64,000 bases of DNA from Capra hircus (taxonomy: Eukaryota; Chordata; Mammalia; Artiodactyla; Bovidae): contig NC_030821.1 of NCBI RefSeq assembly GCF_001704415.2, positions 36,067,210 to 36,131,209 on the forward strand, given 5' to 3'. A model generated the notes under the pieces. That model had not been told where the DNA came from. It ran no database searches and was given only the letters and a program-made list of their open reading frames with translations. Shown piece after piece: positions 1-11,949 of this stretch (positions are counted from its first letter, which is position 1; each line of letters starts with the position of its first letter). The translations under genes and the position numbers were made by a program.

Positions 1-43
1 GGGAGTGTGGAGTCTTAGCCACTGGATCCCCAGGGAAGTCCTC
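1..43 (-). mobile_element. CHR-type SINE, 5' end only, cut by window edge
   Basis: Read on the minus strand this begins with the tRNA-Glu-like SINE head (gacttccctgg, then a ccagtggctaagactcc-like block). The rest lies outside the window. Confidence 0.65.
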
Positions 44-197
44 TGTTTCTTCTCTTTCCTCCTCTTTTAATTTTTCATGTTTCTTTCTTCTTCCCTCCCT
101 CCTTTCTCTCACTTTTCCTTTCTTTTATTTTCTCCTCTTTTCCCTATCTTCTTCCTTCTTAGACATCTTCTCCCCACCCCATCTTCCTTTCTTTTAC
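41..197 (+). repeat. Polypyrimidine (CT-rich) tract
   Basis: About 155 bases composed almost wholly of C and T, in runs such as cttcttccctccctcc. It abuts the 5' end of the minus-strand CHR SINE, so it is not that SINE's A-rich tail. Low-complexity DNA with no coding signal. Confidence 0.75.
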
Positions 198-734
198 CAA
201 AGGCTGATTAATTGCCCAACATGGGTGAGTGGATTGGCCTGGGCCCTGGGCGCACACTGGTGGCTTGAGTAGTCCCATGCCCCATGGAGCTGTAATCTGA
301 GCCTCTGGAGGTACAAGGCACATCCTGCCTTTATCCTCTGTTCTGCCCATCCCTGCAGGAGTCCCGGGCTGGTAGGAATTCCTAAAAAATTTGGCAACTG
401 GGGTGAGGAGAGTATGGCAGTGTTGCTGAGAATTGAACAGGGATGCCATGTGGTGAGAAGCTGAATACAGGCTTGTCATGTGGCTTTGATGATGGAGAGC
501 GGGCAGCCATCGGGGAGGTGAGCCCTTGGCCACTGTAGCTGCTCTGGTGAGAGATGGGACTCTCCCGGATACTCCTTCGGAAACCACCTGCAGATACACA
601 CATCTAAACATATCTAAGCTTTTGTCCAAACTGAGTAGGGTTGGGCGGTGGCTGGTGTTTTCGATGAGAATCCTTGTGGAAAGGCACAGGACTGTGAGCT
701 CTCTCATTGTGAGGTACAATCTCAGGTAAGTACA
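198..734. other. Unique sequence, nothing recognised
   Basis: No repeat family or gene recognised. Overlapping open frames on both strands (for example the minus-strand frame over 159-719) share no recognisable motif and are probably accidental. Confidence 0.5.
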
Positions 735-1442
735 TGTGATGGTTAATCTTATGTGTCAACTTAATAGGGTCACCAGATAGCTGGTTAAACTGTTTCTAGG
801 TGTGTCAGTGGGGGTGCTTCTGGATGAGATGAACATTGGAATCAGTGGGGTGGAGTAAAGCAGATTGCCCTCCCCAGTGTGGGTCATTGTTTAGTCACTC
901 ATTCGGGTCTAACTCTTTGTAGGTCCATGGACTATAACCCACCAGGCTCCTCTGTCCATGGGATTTCCCAGGCAAGAATACTGGAGTGGGTGGCCATTTC
1001 CTCCCCCAGGGGATCCTCGCACCCAAGGATCAAACCCACATCTTGCACACTGCAGGTGGATTCTTTACCACTGAGCCATCAGGGGAGATCCCCCAGGGTG
1101 GGTGCGCCTTAGCTAATCTATCAAACGCCTGAGTGAGAAAGCATTCTCTCTCTCTGACTGTCTTTGAGCTGGGACATCACTCTCTTCCTACTTTTGGATT
1201 TCACACTTGGACTGACCGAGCTCTCATGGTTCTCAGGCCTTTTGGACTTGGAGTGGAAATAAGTTCTCCTTTGTCTCGAGCTTGCAGACAACAGAACATG
1301 AATTTCTCAGCCTCCATAATCATGTGGGTCAGTTCCTTACAGCTAACAGTATGTGTATACGTATGTATCCATCCACCTTGATCTCTTTCTTTTTCCTACA
1401 GTTTCTGTTCCTCTGTTTCTCCAGATAACCTGGACTGACACA
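735..1442 (+). mobile_element. MLT2-like (ERVL class) solo LTR, split by a SINE
   Basis: The left end (tgtgatggttaatctta, then tgtcaacttaatagggtc) and right end (ctgtttctccagataacctgg, then ctgacaca) match my memory of the MLT2/ERVL LTR, including the cagcctccataatcatgtg block. It starts TG and ends CA. No retroviral genes flank it, so it is a solo LTR. A Bov-tA interrupts it at 885-1092. The family is recalled, not searched. Confidence 0.62.
885..1092 (-). mobile_element. Bov-tA SINE inside the MLT2-like LTR
   Basis: Minus-strand tRNA-Glu-like head (ctcagtggtaaagaatcc, cctgcagtgtgc) followed by the BovB-related body (caagaatactggagtggg on the plus strand). An imperfect direct repeat, ccccagtgtgggt at left and ccccagggtgggt at right, looks like its target duplication. 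Confidence 0.9.
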
Positions 1443-1950
1443 TTATGTTTGTAAATTCTGAGTAACAGGACTCAGTTTTCTCAATGCCAAAACGGAAACA
1501 GTGGCAAGACATATTTTATCCCATTTCTGTGCAAATGGTTTAAATTATCTACAGTAAACTATAAACTATCATGTTCTGTATTGTTACTTTTAAATAGAAT
1601 GCCCTACTTGTTTTTGTAGGTATGAAGACATGTTTTTCGTCTCTTATGGTCAAGCTGCCTTGTAAACAGCTGGTCCCTAATTTATCTTTGGTGTCACTGC
1701 TGGTGACAGCAGGTATTTGGGGAAGTTTATGCTCCTGATGTTGCTGCTGCTGAGATGAGAACGTATAATGGTGATGTACTCACATACTCTGACATTTAGC
1801 ATGTATTCAGCTGGTTAGCAAACAAATGAATTAACCAACTGGCCTATCCCCCAACCAAGGCCAGGCCCCAGGAAAGGAAGATAAATTGATCAATGCATAT
1901 GACACAAATAGGCAACAGAGAGATGAGCCACATGAAATCAAAACCCACTT
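1443..1950. other. Unique sequence between two repeats
   Basis: AT-rich, no recognised repeat, no open frame of interest. Confidence 0.5.
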
Positions 1951-2244
1951 ACCCTTGGACTTCTCTGGTGGCTAAGAGTCCACCTGCCAATGCAGGGGAC
2001 CTGGGTTTGATCCCTGGTCTGGGAAAATGCCACGTGTCCTGAAGGAACTAAGCCCATGCGCCACAACTACTGTGCCCACACGCTGCAACTACTGACGCTT
2101 GTGTGCGTTAAGCCTGTGTTCCACAACAAGAGAAGCCACCACAATGAGCAGCCGAAGCAGTACAAGTGGAGAGTGGCCTTCAGTCTCCTTAACTAGAGAA
2201 AAACACACACAGCAACGAAGACCCAGGGCAACCAAAAATAAACA
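1951..2244 (+). mobile_element. Full-length CHR-type tRNA-Glu SINE
   Basis: Runs from the ggacttctctggtggctaag head through cctgggtttgatccctgg (B-box region) and the cacaactactg / aacaagagaagcc body to an A-rich tail. It is flanked by a perfect 11-bp target duplication, aaaacccactt, at 1940-1950 and 2245-2255, so both ends are secure. Confidence 0.92.
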
Positions 2245-2255
2245 AAAACCCACTT

Positions 2256-4089
2256 CTATTTAATTCCAAAATAGTTATCAAGTGTCTGCTATGACCCAGG
2301 AAGAAAATGCTCAGAATGGGAAACACAACACTTGGGCTGACAGTTTATAACTATCCTTTCAGTGAAAAAGTTCTTGCATTTCAGTCTTGTTAAAAGGTTC
2401 CATTGTACCCAAGAAAATTGTCTCAAACACTTCTTAGAAGCAGGTGAAGTTTAAATGACAATGACAACCACCATCACAACAATGATAATGCTTAAGCCAC
2501 AGACGCCTGCAAATAAAATAGATTCCATCTATGGGAAAATTGGCCACATCTGTTGTAGATAAAAGATGAACGATGTAGAGGACGGTTTCGGGAACACGGG
2601 CCAGAAACCACTCATTTGAGAATATAACTTAAGTTCTGAAAAATCATTCTAGAATCAATCCCCTACACGTCAAGTATTAGTTTGCAGTGACTCTTTCCAC
2701 CCTGGGGTTTGCAGGCTGGGGTTGACAGGAGGGTGAAAAACAGTTGCAAAAAATGGCAGAGATGTAACACTCAATCTTCCCAATAGCTGCTATCAGCACT
2801 GCAGCCTCCTTGTTGGAAAAAAGAAAGTTCCAGAGACTATGACTCAGGCCCCACGGGAAGAGACGTGAGCTGTTGGAAGGGATTGAAGTAACACCCCCCA
2901 TGTCATCGTCCATTTTGCCACATCAGGCTCTTTGGAGACAATAATTAATAATACTTATCTAAATTGTTTCCATTCCCTCTGTCCTGAGGGCTCACTCCCT
3001 CCTCCTCCATCCTCCCGCCCCATTTCTTCCCAAGACATGAGTTCTAAGAGTCCCTTTGCTTCCTCCTGATCACATCACACAATAAGCCTTTCAAACACAC
3101 CAGTGCCCACTGTAGGGCGGTGCTGTTCCTCCAGCTTTCTAGCACACAACCCAGAGCTGGTCTTTCCTTAGTCTCTCTGGCCGTGTTTTCCCATCTTTCT
3201 AGGGTTCCTCTCACGCTCTGAGATCTGCCCTTTGTTCCTCTCCCAGACTGACTTCAGAGGCGATGATCGACAATGGGTGATTCTCTCCCCCTGTTCGTGC
3301 TCATCACCTCCCCCAAACTGAAGTCTCCTGGAGGCAGTCCTAGAGACCAGGTGGCTCTATGTCTTCCCTTTGATTTCTCATATTTCTTCCCAATATCTCC
3401 CTGAACATTCTCTCAATCTTGGTTATCATCCTCAGTACTTCTGAGTCGATGTCTCTGGAATGCTGACATCCACATAGATGTTAATAATCTTACAGAATCA
3501 CTTTCAAATTGAGCGCTTAAACCACATTATTGTGATGAAACCAATACAGATGGAGGAAAATCCAAATATGCCCGAATCTTTAAAGAGCCAGGTGTGCACC
3601 ATCTCCTTTATTTCTCTTCTTCCTAAGGATGATCATTCATGCTCCATCCCCATGGGGGGAAAAAAAATTAGCAGAGAAAGAAAGAAAAAAGAACAAAATG
3701 AAGTTACCTTAAATCTTATTGTCCAGAAAAAGCTATTGTTAACCGCTTAAGATCTATTGTTTCAGAATTTTTCTCAATGTAGTGAATATAAAATAAATAA
3801 CTGTACATATACACATGTACACACATATTTACTTATAATATACAAAAGTTATTCTTCATAACTAGTGTACACATATGTGGTTACAAGTTATATTTTAACA
3901 ACTATTCATATTTGCCATGAGAAGACATTTCCTCATCAAAACTATTTCTGGTGTTCCATTTTCTAGGTTAGATCTCAAAAGTTAATTTAACCTATGAAAC
4001 ATAAGAAGAACTTTAATATAAAAGGGACAAAACAGAAAACCTATTTTCAAATTGAGTTTTGCCAGTTTCAAATAAAGTCCTGCGACAGG
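2256..4089. other. Long unique stretch
   Basis: No recognised transposon. AT-rich (notably 3750-4030), with a C- and T-rich block around 2980-3430. Open frames at 2677-2913 (minus) and 3478-3750 (plus) show no family motif; the latter ends in a lysine-rich low-complexity run. Nothing supportable as a gene. Confidence 0.5.
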
Positions 4090-4345
4090 TCCAGTTTCAG
4101 GCCACAGTGGGCAAGACTAATGGGGATGAAGTCCCCATCTCCTTATGTTTAAAATAAAGATAATTCAGATCTGAAAGGTTTGTAAAAATTCTCCTAAATC
4201 ACCTATATGAAAATGGCCAGCCCCTCATTATCCCATCTTTAAAAATAAAAATACTAGTTCAATGACCCAAAGGCTTGTAAAAATTCTCTTAAATCACATA
4301 CATAAAAGTGACCAGAGCCTAGCAAGTTCTCAATAAATAATTACA
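4090..4345 (+). mobile_element. MIR relic with an internal duplicated segment
   Basis: The 3' MIR signature (cccatctttaaaaataaaaata, later agcaagttctcaataaat) is present. The segments 4134-4220 and 4232-4314 are diverged copies of the same MIR part: both carry ttgtaaaaattctc, then taaatcac, then tggccag or tgaccag. Confidence 0.55.
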
Positions 4346-5902
4346 AAATGGGCCGCAGGGCCTCTTTAACTCAGTTTATTTGCATAAGAGTTATTCTTTC
4401 TAGCCCCAGAACCCACTGTCCAATGAGTCATTTAGGTGACCTTGGATTCAAGGAGAATTCAACCCAGAATTCAGCAGTGACATAGCTCTCACCTCTATAC
4501 CCCTCATCCTCATTTCCTAACAGGTCCCTAATGCTGAGCCCTGCCTAAGCTGAATTCATGGCACATCACCCTCCTGTTTGCTCAGACTCCAGACACAACT
4601 GGCTTCAAGAAAGGGCCCCAGATCTTGTGTGATCATCTCATTAGAAAAGGCACTTTGCTGCTCTTTGTTATGAATGTTGACAAAACAAAGTGAAGTCCCC
4701 ACCATGCTCCAAAGTCACCCTGTAACTCCTGCTGTATTCTGCGGAGGCTAAATGCCAGAGAAGTGATACCTTTCACCCAGAGCAGCCCATGATTTAATCA
4801 GGCGCCTTCTGCATGGCTGAAAGTCACCATAATAAAAAGAACCATTAACCCAGCCCAATTAACCTATCTGAAATATCACAAGACTGCAGAACCCAAGAGA
4901 CACACAGATATTTTTTCTGACTAATGTTGCCTTTTTGAAAATACAAACATGTGGTTACTATGCTCTAAGAATTTCTTTATCTTTCAAGGACAGGCTATTT
5001 TCTTGTCTCTGGCCAGGTCAGATTGTCTTGACTTCTTTAACAGAATGCCTCACTGCAATGACCAGATGAAATCTGCAAGTATAAGTCACAGCATCCCTGG
5101 GTTCATCCCATGCAGGGATTAGCTCAGATTCCAGGCCATGCCCTGTGGTGATCATGCTACCAGCAGTGACCTCAGGTTTCACAGTCCCTGGGGAAATTGG
5201 TCATCTTGGCCTCCTTTCTCAAGGATCTGCCTAGTTCAGAATCACCATCTGAAAACCTGTCACCCATGGGGAATGTCAAGACCAGACATAGCCTTGAGGG
5301 AATGCAGTGAGTCAAATGCTGTTTTTTCTTCCCAGTGTTCAGAGTCTTACTGGACATGGATCCCTTTTTAAAATTACGTACAGAGCCATTTTTAAATGGA
5401 ATGATTTTCTCCAACCTTGCACACCATTCAGCTAGGAGTTCCCCGACAGGTTGTTTTATTCTGGTGTGAGGGATTATTCCTTGCTACAGTGGACAGAAAT
5501 AGCCTAACTACCTGGGCAAACTGTGGTTAGAGATCACTGAGGTTCTATCCACTGACAGATTCTATCCACTGGTGGCAGGGGGACACCGAGAGTCGGAACC
5601 TTTCTTCCTGTCCAGTGAAAAACACAAGCATTTGCAATGGAGGGAAGAAGAGGAGGTAGATTCTCTCTGTGAGCTGGAATCTGCTGGGCCATTCCCAGTC
5701 TGCAAACTTAAAAGAAGAACCACACAGAACAGGAAACAGAATGCTGGTTAGTCATTTTATTTCCCCGCCCCCCTCTAGAACATCTGCACTCCTCTCTATC
5801 TGTGACCTGAAAGATTAGCCTGTGATTTCATTTCTTCACCTGGATTTTTGAAGTCTCTGACTTGTCATACCTTCCATGTGTTTTCTTCATGCTGATAACT
5901 GG
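4346..5902. other. Unique stretch without recognised repeats
   Basis: About 1.5 kb with moderate GC and no transposon recognised. Overlapping frames at 5138-5371 and 5172-5414 lie on opposite strands over the same bases and show no domain. Confidence 0.5.
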
Positions 5903-5910
5903 GAAGTGAG

Positions 5911-6122
5911 GTTTGTTCTTGTTTAGTCTCTTAAGCTGTGTCAGTCTTTTAGGCTGTCTCTGACTCTTTGCGATCCTATGGACGATGAGGCTCCTTTGTC
6001 CACGGAATTCTCCAGGCAAGAATGCTGGTGTGGGATGTCATTCCCTTCCCCAGGGGATCTTCCCGACCCAGGAATTGAACCTGTCTCCTGCATTGGCAGA
6101 AGGATTCTTTACCACTGAGCCA
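5911..6122 (-). mobile_element. Bov-tA SINE
   Basis: Minus-strand head (ctcagtggtaaagaatcc) and body (gaattctccaggcaagaatg on the plus strand). Flanked by the 8-bp direct repeat gaagtgag at 5903-5910 and 6123-6130. Confidence 0.92.
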
Positions 6123-6149
6123 GAAGTGAGTTTATATCCTTGTTATTCA

Positions 6150-6235
6150 TTCCTATGTTTCCCTCCATAAACATTTTTTGAGAACCTACTAAGTGTCTGG
6201 TAATACGTCACTATCCTAGGTGCTAACACGAGACT
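6150..6235 (+). mobile_element. L2/MIR-type relic
   Basis: Reads attttttgagaacctactaag, then tgtctgg and ctaggtgct, the conserved block shared by L2 3' ends and MIR. Confidence 0.5.
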
Positions 6236-6599
6236 TATTTAAAATATCAAGGAACATCTTATTGGCTGACATCACGCCAGGCTCTGGGCATCTTCTTAGA
6301 TGACATAAATGATATATGATCTCCTTGTGTAATTTCTCAATGGATGTAAGAGTGAGGAGGGTGGTGAGACTGGAAAAAACCTGTCTTCTGAAATGCTTGT
6401 ACCCAATTGAAAGGAATGTTTGAACTACCATCAGGTATTTTTCATCCTTCTCTTATTTCTTTCTAAAATCAGGATATGGGAAAGTTGATGTGGGTAATAT
6501 CATGGCCATATTAACAGCAGTTGTGATATCACCATGTGACCCGGCAAGTATCCCTAAGGGGAGAAGCACTGGGAAGTGAAGAATAAGAGAGCCTCTGCG
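6236..6599. other. Unique sequence
   Basis: No feature recognised. Minus-strand frames here are short and without motifs. Confidence 0.45.
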
Positions 6600-6800
6600 T
6601 GGCTCTTCCCAGGTGGCGCTAATAGTAAAGAACCCACCTGCCAGTGGAGGAGACATAAGAGAGGCGGTTTCCATCCCCGGGTAGGGAAGATCCCCTGGAG
6701 GAGGGCATGGCAACCCACTCCAGTATTCTTGCCTGGAGAATCTCATGGATGAAAGAAGCTGGCAAAGAATTGGAGACAACTGAAGTGAATTAGCACACAG
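6600..6800 (+). mobile_element. Bov-tA SINE, diverged
   Basis: Plus-strand head (cttcccaggtggcgctaat) and body (cctggagaatctcatggat). The 3' end is worn; no clear target duplication. Confidence 0.85.
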
Positions 6801-7213
6801 CACACCACATGGCTCAAACAAACCAAGTCCATCTGCCAGGCTCCTGTACATCCAAACCCAGGCAGCGAGTTGATCCTAGTATTAGATACATTCTATGAAA
6901 TCTGACTAGCTGTTGTTAAAATCCTCAGCAGATCAGAGACAGCAAATTAGTACACTTTGATGTTTATGGGAAAATGACAGCTGTCAACTTCACAGGAAGA
7001 GACAGAGGGAAAATCAAAAGCAAATACAGATACTTGTCTATGAAAACGGGAGAGTAGGGATGCGGGGACATAACTATCATGTCTCAAAGATGGGATGCCA
7101 GTAAGGTAGTGGAGCAACCCAGAAGCCCATGTTTAACAGGCCAGGGACGTGATCAATGTATTTGAGAAAAATCGCTATCTAAAATGTCTAAGATCAAAAA
7201 AGAATGATGAATG
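6801..7213. other. Unique sequence
   Basis: AT-rich sequence of about 400 bases with nothing recognised. Confidence 0.45.
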
Positions 7214-7440
7214 CAGTGTTTCTCAACCAGGAGATGGCCTTGCCCTCTAGAGGACACTGGGCAAAGTCTGGAGACATTTTTTGGTTATTGCAATTAGTGG
7301 TGGGGGGTGCCAGTGAGCAGAAGTCAAAGATGCTGTAAAACATCTTATAATGCAAGGACAGCCACGCTGTCCCCAACACACACACACAGGGAAATATTCT
7401 GACTCCCAGTGTACACAGTACCAAGATTGAGAAACTCTTG
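7214..7440 (+). mobile_element. Non-autonomous hAT-type DNA transposon (MER family)
   Basis: Left end cagtgtttctcaacc pairs with right end ttgagaaactcttg as imperfect terminal inverted repeats. Between them lie gtctggagacattttttggtt, aagatgctgtaaaacatc and aaggacagcc, typical of a common mammalian hAT-type MER element whose exact name I do not recall with certainty. Confidence 0.7.
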
Positions 7441-7534
7441 TTTAATGCAACAGATTTAATTATTTGAAAAATTCATTTATGTAGCCCATCTCAGTTGCTA
7501 GTGATGCAGGAGAAGGAGACACGTTAACTGTCAA

Positions 7535-7690
7535 GACTTTTTATACCTATGCAGGCACCTTTGATCGTCACAATAATCTTAAGAGAAAGCTGAGGAAGAG
7601 AGTACAATCTCCACTTTAGAGACAAGAAAGCTGAGACACAGAAGGTTAATGATGCTTTCGGTGATGAATAGATATCTAGGCTCCTCATCT
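7535..7690 (+). mobile_element. MIR relic
   Basis: Shows the MIR core order: cgtcacaataatctta, then ctccactttagagacaag, aaagctgagacacagaagg, then a worn 3' end. Confidence 0.65.
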
Positions 7691-7719
7691 TGTGCTTGTT
7701 GCACAAAACCACTGTCTTT

Positions 7720-7920
7720 TGTGGTGGTTTAGTTGCTGAGCCCTGGCCAGCTCTTTGCAAAACCAGGGACTGTAGCTCACCAGGCTCTTCTGTCCATGGG
7801 ATTTTCCAGGCAAGACCAGTGGAGTGGGTTGCCATTTCCTTCTCCAGGGGATCTCCCCAACCCGGAGATTACACCCTAGTCTGCTGCACTGCAGACAGAT
7901 TCTTTACCGCTGAGCTCAGA
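7720..7920 (-). mobile_element. Bov-tA SINE abutting BovB
   Basis: Minus-strand SINE with the body in normal order and a head truncated at its outer end. It directly joins the 5' end of BovB copy 1 at 7921. Confidence 0.88.
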
Positions 7921-9320
7921 GGTGTTGCAGTCAACATGCCAGCAAATTTGGAAAACTCAGCAGTGGCCACAGGACTAAGTCCTGAAAGTGAAAATGAAAG
8001 GTTAGCTTTCATTTCAATCCCAAAGAAAGGCAATGCCAAAGAATGCTCAAACTACTGCACAATTGTACTCATCTCACACGCTAGCAAAGTAATGCTCAAA
8101 ATTCTCCAAGTCAGGCTTTAACAGTACGTGAACCGTGAACTTCTAGATGTTCAAGTTGGATTAGAAAAGGCAGAGGAATCAGAGATCAAACTGCCAACAT
8201 CCACTGGATCATGGAAAAAGCAAGAGAGTTCCAGGAAAAACATCTACTTCTGTTTTATTAACTATGCCAAAGCCTTTGACTGTGTGGATCACAACAAACT
8301 GTGGAAAATTCTTCAGGAGATGGGAATACCAGACTACCTTACCTGTCCCCTGAGAAATCTGTATGCAAGTCAGGAAGCAACAGTTAGAACTGGACATGAA
8401 ACAACAGATTGGTTCAAAATTGGGAAAGGAGTACGTCAAGACTGTATATTATCACCCTGCTTATTTAACTTATATACAGAGAACATCATGAGAAACGCTG
8501 GGATAGATGAAGCACAAGCTGGAATCAAGACTGCTGGGAGAAATATCAATAACCTCAGATATGCAGATGATACCACACTTACGGCAGAAAGTGAAGAACT
8601 AAAGAGACTCTTGATGAAAGTGAAAAAATTGGCTTAAAACTCAACATTCAGAAAACTAAGATCATGGCATCTGGTCCCATCACTTCATGGCAATTAAATG
8701 GGGAAACAATGGAAACAGTAAGAGACTTTATTTTGGGGGGCTCCAAAATTACTGCAGATGGTGACTGCAGCCATGAAATTAAAAGACACTTACTCCTTGG
8801 AAGAAAAGCTATGACCAACCTAGACAGCATATTAAAAAGCAGAGACATTACTTTGCCAACAAATGTCCATCTAGTCAAAGCTATGGTTTTTCCAGTAGTC
8901 CTGTATGGATGTGAGTTGGACTGTGAAGAAAGCTGAGCACTGAAGAACTGATGCTTTGGAGTGGTGTTGGAGAAGACTCTTGAGAGTCCCTTGGACTGCA
9001 AGGAGATCCAACCAGTCCATCCTAAAGGAAATCAGTCCTGAATATTCATTGGAAGGACTGATGCTGAAGCTGAAGCTCCAATACTTTGGCCACCTGATGT
9101 GAAGAACTGGCTCACTGGAAAAGACCCTGATGCTGGGAAAGACTGAAGGAAGGAGGAGAAGCAGACCACAGAGGGTGAGATGGTTGGATGGCATCACTGA
9201 CTCGATGGACATGAGTTTGAGTGAGCTCCGGGAGTTGGCGATGGACAGGGAAGCCTGGCGTGCTGCAGTCCATGGGGTTGCAAAGAATTGGACATGACTG
9301 AGTGGCTGATCTGAACTGAG
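7921..9320 (+). mobile_element. BovB (RTE) LINE copy 1, 5'-truncated and decayed
   Basis: This 1.4-kb piece of BovB, a horizontally spread RTE-clade non-LTR retrotransposon, starts within the reverse transcriptase region and runs to the 3' end. Visible RT motifs are AKAFDCVDH (motif A, about 8267-8292), a GVRQD...SP motif B near 8430 and YADD (motif C, 8560-8571). It is clearly dead: a TAA at 8119-8121 replaces a glutamine codon of copy 2, a frame slip and return occur between about 8165 and 8240, a deletion near 8622 shifts the frame after the MKVK segment, and another breaks it near 8915. The 5' half including the endonuclease is absent. The end (gactgagtggctgatctgaa) is a worn form of the usual BovB tail. 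No product is expected. Confidence 0.95.
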
Positions 9321-9351
9321 CTCAGAAAGCGAGAATCAAAACAGTACTACT

Positions 9352-9552
9352 TGCTGTGTGTGTGGTGTGCTCAGCTGTGTCCAACTCTGTGACCCCATGG
9401 ACTGTAGGCCCCGTCAGGCTCCTCTGTTCACAAATCTTCCTAGCCAAGAATACTGAAGTGGGTTGCCATTTCCTACTCTGGGGGATATTTCCAGGGATTG
9501 AACCCAGGTCTCCTGGCGGTAAAGGCCAATTCTTTACCACTGTGCCACCTGA
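9352..9552 (-). mobile_element. Bov-tA SINE
   Basis: Minus-strand copy ending at tgccacctgac, with a diverged body (cttcctagccaagaatact on the plus strand). It follows BovB copy 1 after about 30 bases. Confidence 0.87.
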
Positions 9553-9664
9553 CTAATGGGTATCAAATTTAATTTTAATAAATCAAAACAAAGTCATGGG
9601 ACTTAGGTCAAATACAACAGGTCTTTTGTTCTCTTGCTTATTGTTCTCCAAAGAGCTTCTGAGT

Positions 9665-9745
9665 GGGGAACAGATGCCAAGCACTGTTCCAGTGGCTGCA
9701 CACTCAGCGGTGAACACAACTGACACCTCTCATGAAGCTGGCAGG
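9665..9745 (+). mobile_element. L2/MIR-type relic
   Basis: Contains agatgccaagcactgttcc, gcggtgaacacaact and ctcatgaagctggcagg, matching the conserved L2 3' block. Confidence 0.55.
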
Positions 9746-9944
9746 TGAGAACATCTTACACTTGCTCACTAAACACTTGGTGGTAGGTCTGGATAAGATT
9801 CTCCAACAATCCAAGCAAAGCCTTGCAAAATTCCAAATCCTTTCCCTGTGTCCTATATACCTTGCTCTGGAGTCACGCTGATGATCTGTAAACAAGATTT
9901 GTATATTTCTGCCTTTTTCTCTTCCTCTGCCTGCCCTTGACATC

Positions 9945-10165
9945 CAGAAAACTTACATTCATTCTTTGAGATCCAGAATAAATTTTCCCTAATAGCAGAG
10001 CTGGTAGCTTTGTCCTCTGGGCTCTCACATTATTTTGTAAGTTTCAGGAGCATGTTAATTACAATGAATGCTGACATTTACCTGCTCTTGTGTCAGCCTT
10101 CTACCATTAGACTGAGTGTCTTGAGGGAGGTCACAGTGGTGCTGGATTCTTCCCTTTGCCATTTC
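9945..10165 (+). mobile_element. L2 LINE 3' end relic
   Basis: Follows the L2 3'-region order: ttctttgagatccagaat, ggctctcacattattttgt, then accattagactgagtgtc and ttgagggaggtca. Confidence 0.5.
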
Positions 10166-11329
10166 CAGCACCTTCTCCACCTTGCTCTGAGACCTGGGAG
10201 ACTGACCTTTGTGAACTGCACAAATGAGCTCCCTTTTTCTCTGGCTTTAGGAGGGATCTGCCAATGGGCAGCACCAGCAGGAGTTTCAGGGGAGAGCAGA
10301 GAAGTGACCTTGGAATTCATCTTCTTCAGCTCTCTCCCCAGCAGGTCATTCTGATCAACTATAGCTCATTGCATCTCCCAGGGGTAGCCCAGTCATACTG
10401 GCCTCTCTCCAGGTTCCAGGGCTTACTCCTTCCCTTGTTCATTGAGGCCAAGAGGTGGTAAATATCTCCCCACTGTCACAATGCCCCTGGGACTGCACCA
10501 TTCCTTGTGACTTTATCTAAACCCAATCCATTCATCTGCAATTAGCCCCTTTTCAAACCTCTCCTAAAATTATAGAAGTTAATTGAGCCATCTCCCTCCT
10601 TTTTATAATATTCTTACTATAACAGGAAACTGGCTCAAAGAGGATGCTCAAGAGATGTTTACTAAAAGTGTAAATGAAGGAATACAGATGTTACCAAATT
10701 TTTTTACTGGAAGTCTTAGAATCTTTGATTTATTAAAAAAAAAAAAAGCTGCCTTCCTCAAAGGCTTCACTTTCTTCAGAAACAGTGAATTATTTTTTTT
10801 GATCTTGACTAGACACAGTATCACTTATTAGCACTGCTGTTCTTTGTCACTTTACAGGAGATAGAAACAAAAGTGACGTCTATACTCTCCCTAGAGCATC
10901 CAACAATTCTTCCTCTGAACTCTTCATTACAACCTCAAACACAAAACAAAATCAAAGCATGAAACTTCTGTCCTGACCCACAAGCCCTGGTCAGAAAGTT
11001 TCTACCTCTGAGGATACACATAATAACAGCTGGGTAGACAAGAGAGGGAAAAATAAATAAATTCAATGAGACTCTCACATTTCAGCAAAAGTTTTCACCC
11101 AAAGTGAATATGACACATGAAATGAGCATCAGCCTCAAAGATCTTCTTTTGGAACCTCATTGGTAGCTGTGTTTTCTAACTTAGCAAGTGCCTCCTGCTG
11201 TTAATGTGAAAACTGGTTTCAGCTTAATTTGGCAACCCAGAAAACATATTATTTTTTGTAGCTATTATCATCCATATTTAGCCCTTTACCATGCTGTCAG
11301 TGACTTGGAGAGTTAATAGTAATTATAAC
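10166..11329. other. Unique stretch with an A14 run
   Basis: No transposon recognised. A run of 14 A at 10735-10748 could be the tail of an unrecognised retrocopy, but I see no parent sequence upstream. Frames at 10010-10354 and 10264-10461 overlap and show no motif. Confidence 0.45.
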
Positions 11330-11400
11330 TTTTGACTATTTATAAAATATTTGTAGTAAGTGACAGGTCTTATACTGCAAACTTCTCAAAGGTTATCTTT
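11330..11400 (+). mobile_element. MIR relic, left half
   Basis: Left part of a MIR split by the CHR SINE at 11401-11616; the right part resumes at 11617. Confidence 0.5.
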
Positions 11401-11616
11401 TTAAAAACTATTTATTTATTTATCTGGCTGCATCAGGTCTTAGTTGCATCATGTGGGATCTTTTGTGCAGTGCACCGACTGCCTAGTTGTACCAATTAGG
11501 CTTAGTTGGTTAGAGCCATGTGGAATCTTAGTTCCCCGACCAGGGATCGAACTCAAGATCCCTGTATAGCAAGGTGGATCCTGAACCACACGACCACCAG
11601 GGAAGCCCTGGCAAAT
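11401..11616 (-). mobile_element. CHR-type SINE inside a MIR
   Basis: Minus-strand copy: A-rich tail as tttatttatttat at left, cttagttccccgaccagg in the middle, ccaccagggaagccc at the head. The perfect 9-bp repeat gttatcttt at 11392-11400 and 11617-11625 is the target duplication. Confidence 0.9.
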
Positions 11617-11760
11617 GTTATCTTTATGACAGTACTACAAGGCAAGTACTATCCTGCCATTCTACGGACAGCAAAGCTGAGTCTGGGGAAGGCTGCTGCA
11701 GAGATGGGATTTCATTTCAAGCACGAGGACTTAGGAGCCACACAGTGGAAACTGCCCTTC
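11617..11760 (+). mobile_element. MIR relic, right half
   Basis: Continues the MIR after the SINE: tactacaaggcaagtactat, cctgccattctacggacag, aaagctgagtctgggg. Confidence 0.6.
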
Positions 11761-11949
11761 TCTGAATAACATACACTCACCCCTAGCAGCAGAGATACAC
11801 ATGTGGATACACAGGTACTTTTGAAGTTTCAATCCACCAGTCTGTTAGGGAGACTAAGTCCCTTAGTTCTGAGAGTGGGTTTGGAATAATGCCAAAAAAG
11901 AGGTAAGGAGAAAAAGAATATAAAATACTTTAATTTTAAAAATCTATGA

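Noticed and set aside
6453..6851. 132-codon minus-strand frame
   Set aside because: Most of it is antisense to the Bov-tA at 6600-6800.
8128..8637. 169-codon frame with reverse-transcriptase motifs as a host gene
   Set aside because: It is part of BovB copy 1, with a stop upstream, frame slips inside and a deletion at its end.
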